Program-made: the position numbers and the translations under genes
In this document: positions 42,641 to 52,464 of the stretch, one piece after another
How positions within the stretch are numbered: position 1 is the stretch's first letter
How the letters are laid out: each line of letters starts with the position of its first letter
Notes under the pieces: model-generated
Databases searched by the model: none
The model's input: the letters and a program-made list of their open reading frames with translations, nothing else
Told to the model about the DNA's origin: nothing
Assembly (NCBI RefSeq): GCF_025290835.2
Contig: NZ_JAOCQD020000004.1
Location: forward strand, 1 to 64,000
Direction of reading: 5' to 3'
Origin: Aquabacterium sp. OR-4
GTDB taxonomy: Bacteria; Pseudomonadota; Gammaproteobacteria; Burkholderiales; Burkholderiaceae_C
DNA: 64,000 nt

Positions 42641-44161
42641 ATGACCGTCCACGAACGACTGTCGTTCATCGAGAAGGCTGGCTACAGCTGCGGCGACGCC
42701 GCAGCGAACCTGGTCTTCATGTCCATGATCCTGTTCCAGCTGAACTTCTACACCGACGTGTTCGGCCTGAGCGCGAACACGGCCGCGGCGATCCTGCTGT
42801 GGCCGCGGCTGTGGGACGCCATCTTCGACCCGGTGATGGGCGTGCTGGCCGACCGCACCAACACGCGCTGGGGCAAGTTCCGCCCCTGGGTGCTGTGGAC
42901 ATCCGTGCCCTGGGCGGTGGTGATGGTGCTGGCCTACACCGCACCCGATCCGGCCTGGGGCTGGAGCACGGGCATGGTGGTGGCCTATGCCGGCATCACC
43001 AACACGCTGCTGATGACGCTGTACTCGATGAACAACATGCCCTACTCGGCGATGAGCGGCGTGATGACCGGTGACCTGAACGAGCGCACCAAGCTCAACT
43101 CGTTCCGCTTCGTCTCGGTCAATGCGGCGCAGTTCATCGTCGGCGGGCTGACGCTGCCGCTGGTGGCCAAGTTCGCGCAGGGCCATGACCGGGCGCATGG
43201 CTGGCAGGTGACCATGACGCTGTGGGCCGTGGCCTGCCTGGTGCTGTTCCTGGTGACCTTCTTCACCACCCGCGAGCGCATCAAGCCGATCTCGGGCGAG
43301 CAGGCCTCGCCCAAGCAGGACTTCCTGGACCTGCTGAAAAACGGCCCGTGGATCGCGCTGGTGGTCTACACCATCTTCCACTTCGCGCTGCTGTCGTTTC
43401 GCGGCGGCGCGCACTACAACTACTACCACCACTACGTCGACAAGGCGGCGATGTTCGACTTCATCGCCGCGCTGGGCCTGACCACGCCCGATCCGGCCGG
43501 CACCGGCAGCCTGGCCGATGCGCTGGGCTACATCGTGCACGGCACGCGCGATCAGGTGGCGAACTCGAACGTCGCCGATGTCTTCAACAGCATCATCAAC
43601 ATGACCGGCACGGCCGTGACCATCGTGGTGATCATGCTGTCGACCGGGCTGTCGGCGCGCTTCGGCCGGCGCGCGGTGGGCATCGGCTGCTTCGGCCTGT
43701 CCACGCTGACCGCCTGCGCGCTGTACCTGCTGCCGCCCACGGCGGTGTGGGCCATGCTGGGCCTGGCCGTGCTGGGTGCCGCGGTCTACGCGCCCAGCGT
43801 CGCCGTGATGTGGTCGATGTATGCCGACGCCGCCGACTACTCCGAGTGGCAGACCGGCCGGCGCTTCACCGGCATGGTGTTCGCCACCATCGGCTTCGCG
43901 CTGAAGACCGGCCTGGCCCTGGGCTCGGCCAGCTTCCTGTGGCTGCTGGCCGGCTTCTTCGGCTACGACACGCAACAGCCCGCGGCCGCCAATGCCATCG
44001 AGGGCTACCGCGTCCTGTCCAGCCTGGCGGTGGGCGCGCTGTTCGCCGCCTGCACGCTGTCGCTGCTGGCCAACAAGCTGGACAAGAAGACCACCACGAC
44101 GATGGCGGAAGAACTGGCCCAGCGTCGCCAGCAGGCCGGCGCCGTGCCCGCCGCTGCCTGA
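42641..44161 (+). CDS. GPH-family pentoside/oligosaccharide symporter (XynP/XylT-like)
   Basis: A 506-residue sodium or proton symporter of the glycoside-pentoside-hexuronide (GPH) family with 12 probable spans. Family motifs include ERLSFIEKAGYSCGDAAANLVF at the N-terminus (two parts), WDAIFDPVMGVLADRTNTRWGKFRPW across spans 2-3, and SMYADAADYSEWQTGRR in the second half. ATG 42641 has GAGGAGA five bases upstream and is preferred over earlier in-frame starts. A non-conserved loop near residues 275-305 (GLTTPDPAGTGSLADALGY) is longer than usual. It is likely to import xylobiose/xylotriose for the GH43 xylosidase encoded just before it, or xylose. Confidence 0.9.
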   Translation: MTVHERLSFIEKAGYSCGDAAANLVFMSMILFQLNFYTDVFGLSANTAAAILLWPRLWDAIFDPVMGVLADRTNTRWGKFRPWVLWTSVPWAVVMVLAYTAPDPAWGWSTGMVVAYAGITNTLLMTLYSMNNMPYSAMSGVMTGDLNERTKLNSFRFVSVNAAQFIVGGLTLPLVAKFAQGHDRAHGWQVTMTLWAVACLVLFLVTFFTTRERIKPISGEQASPKQDFLDLLKNGPWIALVVYTIFHFALLSFRGGAHYNYYHHYVDKAAMFDFIAALGLTTPDPAGTGSLADALGYIVHGTRDQVANSNVADVFNSIINMTGTAVTIVVIMLSTGLSARFGRRAVGIGCFGLSTLTACALYLLPPTAVWAMLGLAVLGAAVYAPSVAVMWSMYADAADYSEWQTGRRFTGMVFATIGFALKTGLALGSASFLWLLAGFFGYDTQQPAAANAIEGYRVLSSLAVGALFAACTLSLLANKLDKKTTTTMAEELAQRRQQAGAVPAAA

Positions 44162-44200
44162 CCCGCCTCACCACCCCGAAACCACCGCAAGGAACCCGCC

Positions 44201-45517
44201 ATGAGCACCGTCTATTCCGATCTGCCCGTCGTCCAGTACGAAGGCCCCCAGTCCACCAACCCGCTGGCCTACCGCTGGTACGACGCCAAGCGCGTGGTGC
44301 TCGGCAAGACCCTGGCCGAGCACCTGCGCCCCGCCGTCTGCTACTGGCACAACTTCTGCTGGAAGGGCGAGGACATCTTCGGCCTGGGCAACACCGTGTT
44401 CCAGCGCCCCTGGTTCGCCGAGGCCGATCCGGTCAAGGCTGCCTACCTGAAGCTGGACGCGGCCTTCGATTTCTTCGGCAAGCTGGGCCTGCCGTACTGG
44501 TGCTTCCATGACCGCGATGTGGCCCCCGAGGGCGCGACGCTGGCCGAGTCCAACCGCATCCTCGACGGCCTGCTCGAGGCCGCCGCCAAGAAGATGCAGG
44601 ACGGCAAGGTGCAGCTGCTGTGGGGCACGGCCAATCTGTTCTCGCATGGCCGCTTCATGAGCGGCGCGGCCACCAACCCCGACCCCGAGGTCTATGCCTA
44701 CGCCGCGGCGCAGGTCAAGCATGTGCTGGAGTGGACGCAGCGCCTGGGCGGCGCCAACTACGTACTGTGGGGCGGCCGCGAGGGCTATGAAACCCTGCTC
44801 AACACCGACCTCAAGCGCGAGCTGGCGCAGTACGGGCGCTTCCTGGCCTCGGTGGTCGAGCACAAGCACAAGATCGGCTTCAAGGGCACGATCCTGATCG
44901 AGCCCAAGCCGCAGGAGCCCACCAAGCACCAGTACGACTACGACAGCGCCACGGTGTACGGCTTCCTCAAGACCTACGGCCTGGAGAACGAGGTCAAGGT
45001 CAACATCGAGGTCAACCACGCCACGCTGGCCGGCCACAGCTTCGAGCACGAGGTGGCCACCGCCTGCGCGCTGGGCATCTTCGGTTCGCTGGACGCCAAC
45101 CGCGGCGACGAGCAGCTGGGCTGGGACACCGACCAGTTCCCGAACAACCATGTGCAGCTGGTGCCGGCGATGCTCGAGCTGATCCGCGCTGGCGGCTACG
45201 GCAACGGCGGCACCAACTTCGACGCCAAGGTGCGCCGCCAGTCCATCGACCCGATCGACCAGCTCGAGGGCCATATCGGCGGCATGGACACCATGGCCCG
45301 CGCCTTCCTCAGTGCCGCGGCGCTGTACGAGAGCGGCGATCTGGAGCGCGTGGTGGCCGAGCGTTATGCCGGCTGGCAGGGCCCGCTGGGCAAGGCCATT
45401 GAATCGGGCGCCAGCCTCGATGAACTGGCCAAGCTGGTGCATCAGAACGGCGTCTCGCCGGCACCGCGTTCGGGCCGCCAGGAGCGGCTCGAGAACGTCG
45501 TCAACCGCTTCGTCTGA
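44201..45517 (+). CDS. xylA: Xylose isomerase
   Basis: A 438-residue class II xylose isomerase, converting D-xylose to D-xylulose in the cytoplasm with two divalent metals. [13 protein letters not shown] holds the catalytic His, [16 protein letters not shown] and [17 protein letters not shown] supply metal ligands, and [19 protein letters not shown] closes the second site. Length is standard for class II. AAGGA precedes ATG 44201. It lies 39 bases after the symporter gene and 57 bases before xylB, all in one transcript from the dehydratase promoter or a local one. Confidence 0.97.
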   Translation: MSTVYSDLPVVQYEGPQSTNPLAYRWYDAKRVVLGKTLAEHLRPAVCYWHNFCWKGEDIFGLGNTVFQRPWFAEADPVKAAYLKLDAAFDFFGKLGLPYWCFHDRDVAPEGATLAESNRILDGLLEAAAKKMQDGKVQLLWGTANLFSHGRFMSGAATNPDPEVYAYAAAQVKHVLEWTQRLGGANYVLWGGREGYETLLNTDLKRELAQYGRFLASVVEHKHKIGFKGTILIEPKPQEPTKHQYDYDSATVYGFLKTYGLENEVKVNIEVNHATLAGHSFEHEVATACALGIFGSLDANRGDEQLGWDTDQFPNNHVQLVPAMLELIRAGGYGNGGTNFDAKVRRQSIDPIDQLEGHIGGMDTMARAFLSAAALYESGDLERVVAERYAGWQGPLGKAIESGASLDELAKLVHQNGVSPAPRSGRQERLENVVNRFV

Positions 45518-45574
45518 AGCCCGCCGCGCCTTGCAGTCCAACGGCCGCGCGCCGTCCACCAAGAAAGAGTCCCG

Positions 45575-47101
45575 ATGTACCTGGGCATTGATCTCGGCAC
45601 GTCCGAGCTGAAGCTGCTGTTGCTGGATGACCAGCACCGAATTGTCGCCACCACCGGCGTGGGCCTGACCGTGCAGCGCCCGCAGCCCCTGTGGAGCGAG
45701 CAGGACCCCGACGACTGGTGGCAGGCGCTCGAGCTGGGCATGCAGAAGCTGCACCGCACGCATGGCGCGGCCATGGCCGGCGTGCGCGGCATCGGCCTGT
45801 CGGGCCAGATGCACGGCGCCGTCACGCTGGACATGGCCGACCGCGTGCTGCGCCCGGCCATCCTCTGGAACGACGGCCGCAGCGGCCAGCAGTGCGCCGA
45901 GATGATGGCCGCCTGCCCGGAACTGCCGGCCATCACCGGCAACCTGGCGATGCCCGGCTTCACGGCGCCCAAGCTGGCCTGGATGCGCCAGCATGAACCG
46001 GCGCTGTTCGAGCAGGTGGCCACCGTGCTGCTGCCCAAGGACTGGCTGCGCCTGAAGCTCAGCGGCGAATACCTCAGCGAGATGAGCGATGCCGCGGGCA
46101 CGCTGTGGCTGGATGTGGCCCGCCGGCGCTGGTCGACCGAGGCCCTGGCGCTGACCGGCCTGAACGAAGGGCACATGCCGGCCCTGGTGGAGGGCAGCGA
46201 TGTCAGCGCCGTGCTCAAGCCCGAGCTGGCGCTGCGCTGGGGCCTGCCGGCCGGCATCCCGATCGCCGGTGGCGGCGGCGACAACGCGGCCAGCGCCGTG
46301 GGCATGGGCGTGGTCCGGCCCGGTGACGGCTTCCTGTCGCTGGGTACCTCGGGCGTGATTTTCCTGTGCAACCAGGCCTTCAGCCCCAACCCGTCGCGCG
46401 CCGTGCACGCGTTCTGCCATGCGCTGCCTGGCACCTGGCACCAGATGAGCGTGATGCTCAGCGCGGCCAGCGCGCTGCGCTGGGTGACGCAGCTGCTGGG
46501 CGAGCAGGACGAGGCCACGCTGATCGCCAAGGTGGCCGCGATGGACGAGCGCCAGCGCCAGCAGGCACCCATCTTCCTGCCCTACCTGAGTGGCGAGCGC
46601 ACGCCGCACAACGATGCCCATGCGCAGGGGGTGTTCTTCGGCCTCACGCATGAGCACGACGCCGCGGCGCTGGGCTATGCCGTGCTGGAAGGCGTGGGCT
46701 TCGGCCTGCTGGACGGCTGGCAGGCGCTGCTGGCCGGTGGCGGCGGCGCCCAGCAACTGTGGCTGGTGGGTGGCGGCGCCCGCAGCGAGTGGTGGGCCCA
46801 GCTGCTGGCCTCGATGCTCAACGTGCGCCTGGTCAACGGCGTGGGGGCCGAGGCCGGCGGCGCGCTGGGCGCCGCCCGCCTGGCTTGGCTGGCCACCGGC
46901 GGCACGGTCGACCAGGTCTGCCGCATGCCCGAGATCGCCCGCGTGGCCGAGCCCGATGCGCGGCTGGCGGCCACGCTGCAGCCGCGCCACGCCCGCTTCA
47001 AGCGGCTGTACGACGCGCTGCGCAGCGAGTTCGCCACGCCCCTGCCGGCGGCGCCGGTGTCCGAACCCTCGCCCGACGGCCGCACCGTCCACTGCGCATG
47101 A
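45575..47101 (+). CDS. xylB: Xylulokinase
   Basis: A 508-residue FGGY-family kinase that phosphorylates D-xylulose to xylulose 5-phosphate. The N-terminal [15 protein letters not shown] is the phosphate-1 motif, ISL-like [15 protein letters not shown] contacts the sugar, [13 protein letters not shown] carries the family Asp/Arg, and [14 protein letters not shown] holds the catalytic Asp. [18 protein letters not shown] is the adenosine motif. It follows xylA and its stop overlaps the transaldolase start (ATGA), so the pentose-phosphate enzyme is made in step with it. Confidence 0.97.
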   Translation: MYLGIDLGTSELKLLLLDDQHRIVATTGVGLTVQRPQPLWSEQDPDDWWQALELGMQKLHRTHGAAMAGVRGIGLSGQMHGAVTLDMADRVLRPAILWNDGRSGQQCAEMMAACPELPAITGNLAMPGFTAPKLAWMRQHEPALFEQVATVLLPKDWLRLKLSGEYLSEMSDAAGTLWLDVARRRWSTEALALTGLNEGHMPALVEGSDVSAVLKPELALRWGLPAGIPIAGGGGDNAASAVGMGVVRPGDGFLSLGTSGVIFLCNQAFSPNPSRAVHAFCHALPGTWHQMSVMLSAASALRWVTQLLGEQDEATLIAKVAAMDERQRQQAPIFLPYLSGERTPHNDAHAQGVFFGLTHEHDAAALGYAVLEGVGFGLLDGWQALLAGGGGAQQLWLVGGGARSEWWAQLLASMLNVRLVNGVGAEAGGALGAARLAWLATGGTVDQVCRMPEIARVAEPDARLAATLQPRHARFKRLYDALRSEFATPLPAAPVSEPSPDGRTVHCA

Positions 47102-48048
47102 ACAGCCTCGAATTCCTGCGTCGCTACACGACGGTCGTCGCCGACACCGGCGACTTCGACCAGCTGGCTCAGTACCAGCCGCGCGACGCGACGACCAATC
47201 CGTCGCTGGTGCTGAAGGCCGTACGGCAGCCCCGCTATGCGATGCTGCTGGAACGGGCGGTCGCCGACCACCCCGGCGCCACACCTGCGGTGGTGGCCGA
47301 ACACCTTCTCGTCGCCTTCGGGCAGGAGATCCTGCGCCATGTGCCGGGCCGCGTGTCCACCGAGATCGACCCGCGTCTGTCCTTCGACACGGCGGCCTCG
47401 GTGGCCATGGCCGAGCGCCTGATCGGCCACTACGCCGCGGCCGGCATCGCCCGCGAACGCGTGCTCATCAAGCTAGCGTCTACGTGGGAGGGCATCCAGG
47501 CCGCGCGCCAGCTTGAGCGCCAGGGCATCCGCACCAACCTGACGCTGCTGTTCAGCCTGGCGCAGGCCCGGGCCTGTGCCGACGCGGGCGTGACCTTGAT
47601 CTCGCCCTTCGTGGGCCGCATCTATGACTGGTTCAAGCGCGCCGCCGGCAGCCGGTGGAACGAGGCCGCGATGGCCGGGGCCAACGACCCCGGCGTGCAG
47701 TCGGTGCGCGCGATTTACGCACACTACAAGCGCCATGGCATCCGCACCGAGGTGATGGCCGCCAGCTTCCGCAACAGCGGGCAGATCCTGTCCCTGGCCG
47801 GCTGCGACCTGATGACGATCAGCCCCGCGCTGCTGGCCGAGCTGGCCCAGTCCACGGCGCCGGTGCAGCAGCAGCTGTTGCCGCCGGCCGGCGCGCCCGA
47901 AGCGCCGCCGCCCGCGCTGTCGGAGCCCGAGTTCCAGGCCGCGCTGAACGCCGACGCGATGGCCCGCGAAAAGCTCACCGAAGGCATTGCGCAGTTCGTC
48001 GCCGACACCGAGGCGCTTGAACAGTTGATCCGCTCCACACAAGGATAG
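47098..48048 (+). CDS. tal: Transaldolase
   Basis: A 316-residue class I transaldolase (TalA/TalB type), moving a dihydroxyacetone unit in the pentose phosphate pathway. The N-terminal [29 protein letters not shown], Schiff-base lysine in [12 protein letters not shown], and [15 protein letters not shown] are all present. ATG 47098 overlaps the xylB stop by ATGA. Encoding transaldolase and transketolase directly after xylA/xylB gives the xylose operon its own route to fructose 6-phosphate and glyceraldehyde 3-phosphate. Confidence 0.96.
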   Translation: MNSLEFLRRYTTVVADTGDFDQLAQYQPRDATTNPSLVLKAVRQPRYAMLLERAVADHPGATPAVVAEHLLVAFGQEILRHVPGRVSTEIDPRLSFDTAASVAMAERLIGHYAAAGIARERVLIKLASTWEGIQAARQLERQGIRTNLTLLFSLAQARACADAGVTLISPFVGRIYDWFKRAAGSRWNEAAMAGANDPGVQSVRAIYAHYKRHGIRTEVMAASFRNSGQILSLAGCDLMTISPALLAELAQSTAPVQQQLLPPAGAPEAPPPALSEPEFQAALNADAMAREKLTEGIAQFVADTEALEQLIRSTQG

Positions 48049-48057
48049 CCCCCCACC

Positions 48058-50064
48058 ATGGGACACGAACTCACCCTCGCCGCCAACGCGCTGCGCATGC
48101 TCGCGGTAGATGCGGTGCAGGCGGCCAACTCCGGCCATCCGGGCATGCCCATGGGCATGGCCGACATCGCCGCCGTGCTGTGGAGCAAGCACCTGCGCCA
48201 CAACCCGGCCGATCCGCAGTGGCCCAACCGTGACCGCTTCGTGCTGTCGAACGGCCACGGCTCGATGCTGCTGTACGGCCTGCTGCACCTGTCGGGCTAT
48301 GACCTCGCCATCGACGAGCTCCAGTCCTTCCGCCAGCTGCACAGCAAGACGCCCGGCCACCCGGAAGTCGGCCTGACCCCCGGCGTCGAGACCACCACCG
48401 GCCCGCTGGGCCAGGGCCTGGCCAACGCCGTGGGCATGGCCCTGGCCGAGCAGCTGCTGGCCGCCGAGTTCAACACCGCCGAGCACACGCTGGTGAACCA
48501 CCGCACTTTCGTCTTCGCCGGCGACGGCTGCCTGATGGAGGGCATCTCGCACGAGGCCTGCTCGCTGGCCGGCACCTGGGGCCTGGGCAAGCTGGTGGTG
48601 ATCTACGACGACAACGGCATCTCGATCGACGGCGACGTGAAGGGCTGGTTCGGCGACGACACGCCGGCCCGCTTCGAGGCCTATGGCTGGCGCGTGCTGC
48701 GCGGCGTGGACGGTCATGACCTCGCCGCCATCGATGCCGCGCTGCGCACCGCGACCGAGGATGTCGGCAAGCCCACGCTGATCTGCGCCCGCACGGTGAT
48801 CGGGCAGGGCTCGCCCAACAAGGCCGGCGGCCACGACGTGCATGGCGCACCGCTGGGCGCCGCCGAGGTGGCCGCTGTGCGGCAGGCGCTGGACTGGCCG
48901 CATGCGCCCTTCGTGGTGCCCGACGCGGCCCGCGCGCCGCTGGACGCCCGCGCGCGCGGCGCGCAGGCCCAGCGCGCGTGGGAAGACGCGCTTGTGGCCT
49001 GCCGCCTCGCCCAGCCGCATCGCGCGGCCGAGTTCGAGCGCCGTGTACGCGGCGCGCTGCCGGCCGGCTTCGACGAACAGGCCGCCGCGCTGCTGAGCGC
49101 CGCGGCCGCCAAGGCCGAGACCGCGGCCTCGCGCAAGTCGTCGCAGAACAGCATCACCGCGCTGGCGCCGCTGCTGCCCGAGCTGCTGGGCGGCTCGGCC
49201 GACCTGGCGCCGTCCAACCTCACGCAATGGCCGGGCTGCCGCTCGGTGGCCAAGGCGGCCGAAGGCGGCAACTACCTGCACTATGGCGTGCGCGAGTTCG
49301 CGATGGTGGCCATCCAGACCGGCATTGCGCTGCACGGCGGGTACCGCCCCTTCGGCGGCACCTTCCTGATGTTCTCGGAGTACGCGCGCAACGCCATCCG
49401 CATGGCGGCGCTGATGCGCACCAACCCGATCTACGTGTTCACCCACGACTCCATCGGGCTGGGCGAGGACGGGCCCACCCACCAGCCGGTGGAGCAGGTA
49501 GCCACGCTGCGCCTGGTGCCCAACCTGGACCTGTGGCGACCCGGCGATGCGGTGGAGACCTTGGTGGCCTGGCAGACGGCGGTGCGCCACCGCCACACGC
49601 CCACCGCGCTGATCCTGTCGCGCCAGAACCTGCCGCACCAGCCGCGCGATGCCCAGACGCTGGCGGCCATCCCGCGCGGCGGCTATGTGCTGGTGCGCGA
49701 GGCCGCGGACCAGGCCTTGCAGCTGGTGCTGATCGCCACCGGCTCCGAGCTGGACCTGGCGGTCAAGGCGCAACAAGTGCTGGCGCAGCAGGGCGTCAAT
49801 GCACGGGTGGTCTCCATGCCCTCGTGCCACATGTTCGAGCAGCAGGATGCGGCCTGGCGTCAGTCGGTGCTGCCCGCGGGCGTGCCGCGCGTGGCCGTGG
49901 AAGCCGGGGTCACCGCGCTGTGGCGCCAGTACGTGGGTCTGGAAGGCGCCGTGGTCGGCATCGACACCTTCGGCGAATCGGCACCCGCCGCCGCGCTGGC
50001 CACGCACTTCGGCATCACCGTGCCGGCGGTGGTGGATGCGGCCCTGGCCTGCCTGAAGCACTGA
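48058..50064 (+). CDS. tkt: Transketolase
   Basis: A 668-residue thiamine-diphosphate enzyme moving two-carbon units between sugar phosphates. Visible: [16 protein letters not shown] near residue 23, [33 protein letters not shown], the ThDP/Mg motif [18 protein letters not shown] near 155, and the second-domain [20 protein letters not shown] and [18 protein letters not shown]. Length is typical. ATG 48058 has AAGGA upstream and lies nine bases after the transaldolase stop. It is the last gene of the plus-strand operon and converges on the GH10 gene across a GC-rich repeat. Confidence 0.97.
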   Translation: MGHELTLAANALRMLAVDAVQAANSGHPGMPMGMADIAAVLWSKHLRHNPADPQWPNRDRFVLSNGHGSMLLYGLLHLSGYDLAIDELQSFRQLHSKTPGHPEVGLTPGVETTTGPLGQGLANAVGMALAEQLLAAEFNTAEHTLVNHRTFVFAGDGCLMEGISHEACSLAGTWGLGKLVVIYDDNGISIDGDVKGWFGDDTPARFEAYGWRVLRGVDGHDLAAIDAALRTATEDVGKPTLICARTVIGQGSPNKAGGHDVHGAPLGAAEVAAVRQALDWPHAPFVVPDAARAPLDARARGAQAQRAWEDALVACRLAQPHRAAEFERRVRGALPAGFDEQAAALLSAAAAKAETAASRKSSQNSITALAPLLPELLGGSADLAPSNLTQWPGCRSVAKAAEGGNYLHYGVREFAMVAIQTGIALHGGYRPFGGTFLMFSEYARNAIRMAALMRTNPIYVFTHDSIGLGEDGPTHQPVEQVATLRLVPNLDLWRPGDAVETLVAWQTAVRHRHTPTALILSRQNLPHQPRDAQTLAAIPRGGYVLVREAADQALQLVLIATGSELDLAVKAQQVLAQQGVNARVVSMPSCHMFEQQDAAWRQSVLPAGVPRVAVEAGVTALWRQYVGLEGAVVGIDTFGESAPAAALATHFGITVPAVVDAALACLKH

Positions 50065-50097
50065 CGGGCCGGGTGCGCGCCGAGCGCCGATGGCGGC

Positions 50098-50185
50098 GCG
50101 CGGCGCGCACGGACATCGGCGCCCGCGGCGCGCACGGCCTCGGTGCCCGCGGCGCGCATGGCACGATCGGCGCCTGCGGCGCCGG
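50098..50185. repeat. Degenerate ~25-bp GC-rich tandem repeat between convergent genes
   Basis: The element GCGGCGCGCAC/T begins at 50100, 50125 and 50149, with a truncated fourth copy at 50176, giving periods of 25, 24 and 27 bases. The last part, CGGCGCC-TGC-GGCGCCG (50168-50184), folds into a 7-bp hairpin. It fills most of the gap between the transketolase and GH10 stops and may serve as a bidirectional transcription end. Confidence 0.6.
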
Positions 50186-50193
50186 TGCAGGCT

Positions 50194-51321
50194 TCAGGGC
50201 GCCGTCTTGGCGGCCTTGGCCACTTCAAGCACGGCCCAGAACGCCGGCTTGGGCTGCTGTTGGCGGTCCAGCAGCAGGGGCGCCTCGAAGCGGCGCATCG
50301 GCCAGTAGTTCAGCCAGCTCTGGCGGTCATCCACGCCCCAGACCACCACGGCGCTGAGCTTGTCGCGGTGCTTCAGGAAGAGGCGGAACATGTCGGCATA
50401 ACGCTGGGCCTGCAGGGCCAGCAGGCGCGGCGTGGCGCGCGGCACCTGGTTTTTCGTCAGGTCGGCATTCAGCGCGATGTCCAGCTCGGTGATCTGCTGC
50501 GTGACGCCCAGTTCGGCGTAGGCGATCAGCGAGGCCTCGACCTCGCTGAGCCGCGGGTGGGTCACGGTCATGTGGCTCTGATGCCCGATGCCGTCGATCT
50601 TGATGCCCCGGCCCTTGAGCTGGCGCACCATCCGCGAGACGGCCTTCACCTTGTCGGCGTTCTGCGTCTCGTAGTCGTTGTAGAAGAGCAGGGCATTCGG
50701 GTCTGCGGCTGAGGCGGCTTCGAAGGCGATGTCGATGAACTCCGGGCCGATGATCTCGCGCCACGGGCTCATGCGCATGCCCTCGGCATCGGTCTTCACG
50801 TTGGCCTCGCCGAAGCAGAAGGCCTCGTTGACCACGTCCCAGGCGTAGACGCGCCCCTTGAAGTGCGTCACCACGTCGGTGATGTAGCGGCGCATGCGCT
50901 CGATCAGCGTGGCACGCGACACCGTCTGGCCGTTCTCCAGGAACATCCACGGCGGTGTCTGCTGGTGCCAGATGAGCGTGTGGCCGCGGACCTTGAGCCC
51001 GAGTTCGAGCGCCTTGTTGACCATGGCGTCCGCCACCTCGAAGCTGTACTGGCCCTCGGCACGCGGTGACAGCTCGGAGGGCTTCATCGCGTTCTCGGCC
51101 ACGATGATCGAGGCGTGGTGCTGCACCAAGGCCGCGTCGCTGCTGGCCATCTGCGCGGGTGTCACGGCCATGCCGAAGGGCAGGCGCGGACCCAGCGCCT
51201 GGCCGAGCGAGGGCACGGGCTTGCCCGCAGCGCCAAGCGCCAGGCCAGGCGCCACGGCGGCGCAGGCCATGGCAAGGGTGAGTTGGCGGCGCGTGAATTG
51301 CCGGAATGCAGGATCGGTCAT
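50194..51321 (-). CDS. GH10 endo-1,4-beta-xylanase, Tat-exported
   Basis: A 375-residue single-domain GH10 xylanase cutting internal beta-1,4 bonds of xylan. The acid/base is Glu166 (WDVVNEAF) and the nucleophile Glu279 (ITELDIAL); HTLIWHQQTPPW (114-125) and WGVDDRQSWLN are substrate-site motifs. The N-terminus TRRQLTLAMACAAVAPG is a twin-arginine signal, so export is likely. ATG 51321 is chosen because it places that signal at the start; the frame extends 27 residues upstream. No carbohydrate-binding module is attached. It is the last gene of the uronate operon, 102 bases after the SMP-30 gene. Confidence 0.95.
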   Translation of the reverse strand: MTDPAFRQFTRRQLTLAMACAAVAPGLALGAAGKPVPSLGQALGPRLPFGMAVTPAQMASSDAALVQHHASIIVAENAMKPSELSPRAEGQYSFEVADAMVNKALELGLKVRGHTLIWHQQTPPWMFLENGQTVSRATLIERMRRYITDVVTHFKGRVYAWDVVNEAFCFGEANVKTDAEGMRMSPWREIIGPEFIDIAFEAASAADPNALLFYNDYETQNADKVKAVSRMVRQLKGRGIKIDGIGHQSHMTVTHPRLSEVEASLIAYAELGVTQQITELDIALNADLTKNQVPRATPRLLALQAQRYADMFRLFLKHRDKLSAVVVWGVDDRQSWLNYWPMRRFEAPLLLDRQQQPKPAFWAVLEVAKAAKTAP

Positions 51322-51423
51322 GGTGTGTGTGCGATGCAGGATTGGGCGTGTCGTGAAAGCTCGGCGGGCGAGAAGGGGGTGGGCAGTGCGAACCTGGCGC
51401 AAGCCATCGACGAACGCGGGCGC

Positions 51424-52464
51424 TCAGGCGCCCTGCACATTCACCGCCACGGTATAGACCGAGTGGCTCGCTGCCATGAACAGCCGGTTGCGGCGGTCGC
51501 CGCCGAAGCACAGGTTGGCGCAGCGCTCGGGCAGGTGGATGTGGCCGAGGGGTCGGCCGTCCAGGTCGAAGCAGCGCACGCCGTCCAGGCCCTCGCTGGC
51601 CACGCCCGGGCTGCCGTCGGAGCCCAGGCCGGCCCAGATACGGCCTTGCGCATCCACCGCGATGCCGTCGAAGGCCCCCGGCCCGTCGGCATCGATGTGC
51701 AGGCGCTTGTTCGTCAGCGCGCCGCCGGGCCCCACGTCCCACGCCCAGATCTTGCGCGTGGGCCGGGCCCGGCTTTCCACCACGTAGAGCACCTGCTCGT
51801 CGGGGCTGAAGGCCAGGCCGTTGGGGCCGGCCAGGTCGGTGATCGGGCAGCTCAGCCGGCCGGTGGCGGCGTCGATGCGGTACACGCCCTGGTGCGGCGC
51901 CGGTATGCCCGGCTCGCCCTCCCACCAGCCATGGATGCCGAACTCGGGGTCGGTGAACCACACCGTGCCGTCGCGCTGGCACACGATGTCGTTGGGCGAG
52001 TTCAGCCGTGCGCCGCCCGGCGTGCCGTCGATGGTGTCGGCCAGCACGGTGATGCGGCCGTCGTGCTCGGTGCGCGTCACGCGCCGCGTGTGGTGCTCGC
52101 AGGCCAGCAGCCGGCCCTGGGCATCACGCGCCAGGCCGTTGGCATGGTTTGATGGCGTTCGGAACGGCGTCACCGCCCCGGTGGCGGCATCCCAGCGCAG
52201 GATGCGGTTGTTGGGGATGTCGCTCCACAGCAGGCAGCGGTGGTCGCCAAACCACTGCGGCCCCTCGGCCCAGCGGCAGCCGCTGGCGATCTGCTCGACA
52301 CCGCTGCTGTAGACGCGCAGCGCCGCGAAGCTGGGGTGCAGGATCTCGATGGCCGGATCGGGGTAGCGCGTGCTGGGCACGAAGGGCAGGGCCGGGCCCT
52401 GCTGCAGGCTGATGGCGGGGCTGATGGCGGGGCTGATGGCGGAGCTGTGGGTCATGGCGCTCAT
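51424..52464 (-). CDS. SMP-30/gluconolactonase-family lactonase
   Basis: A 346-residue six-bladed propeller of the SMP-30/gluconolactonase/LRE family, which hydrolyses sugar-acid lactones using one divalent metal. EGPQWFGDHRCLLWSDIPNN carries the metal Glu, LNSPNDIVCQRDGTVWFTDPEFGI the Asn pair, and PNGLAFSPDEQVLYV a further ligand. The first 25 residues contain a three-fold AISP repeat encoded by a 12-bp tandem repeat. ATG 52464 overlaps the TRAP permease stop (ATGA). Next to uronate dehydrogenase, it most likely opens the glucaro- or galactaro-lactone that enzyme makes. Confidence 0.9.
   Translation of the reverse strand: MSAMTHSSAISPAISPAISLQQGPALPFVPSTRYPDPAIEILHPSFAALRVYSSGVEQIASGCRWAEGPQWFGDHRCLLWSDIPNNRILRWDAATGAVTPFRTPSNHANGLARDAQGRLLACEHHTRRVTRTEHDGRITVLADTIDGTPGGARLNSPNDIVCQRDGTVWFTDPEFGIHGWWEGEPGIPAPHQGVYRIDAATGRLSCPITDLAGPNGLAFSPDEQVLYVVESRARPTRKIWAWDVGPGGALTNKRLHIDADGPGAFDGIAVDAQGRIWAGLGSDGSPGVASEGLDGVRCFDLDGRPLGHIHLPERCANLCFGGDRRNRLFMAASHSVYTVAVNVQGA
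52407..52442. repeat. 12-bp in-frame tandem repeat in the lactonase N-terminus
   Basis: Three exact copies of GGCTGATGGCGG at 52407, 52419 and 52431. Read on the minus strand they encode AISP-type units in the non-conserved start of the SMP-30 protein. Copy number could vary by slippage without changing the frame. Confidence 0.75.

Noticed and set aside
39235..42669. An 1144-codon open frame on the minus strand opposite the MFS and GH43 genes
   Set aside because: It spans several well-supported genes on the other strand and shows only low-complexity sequence.
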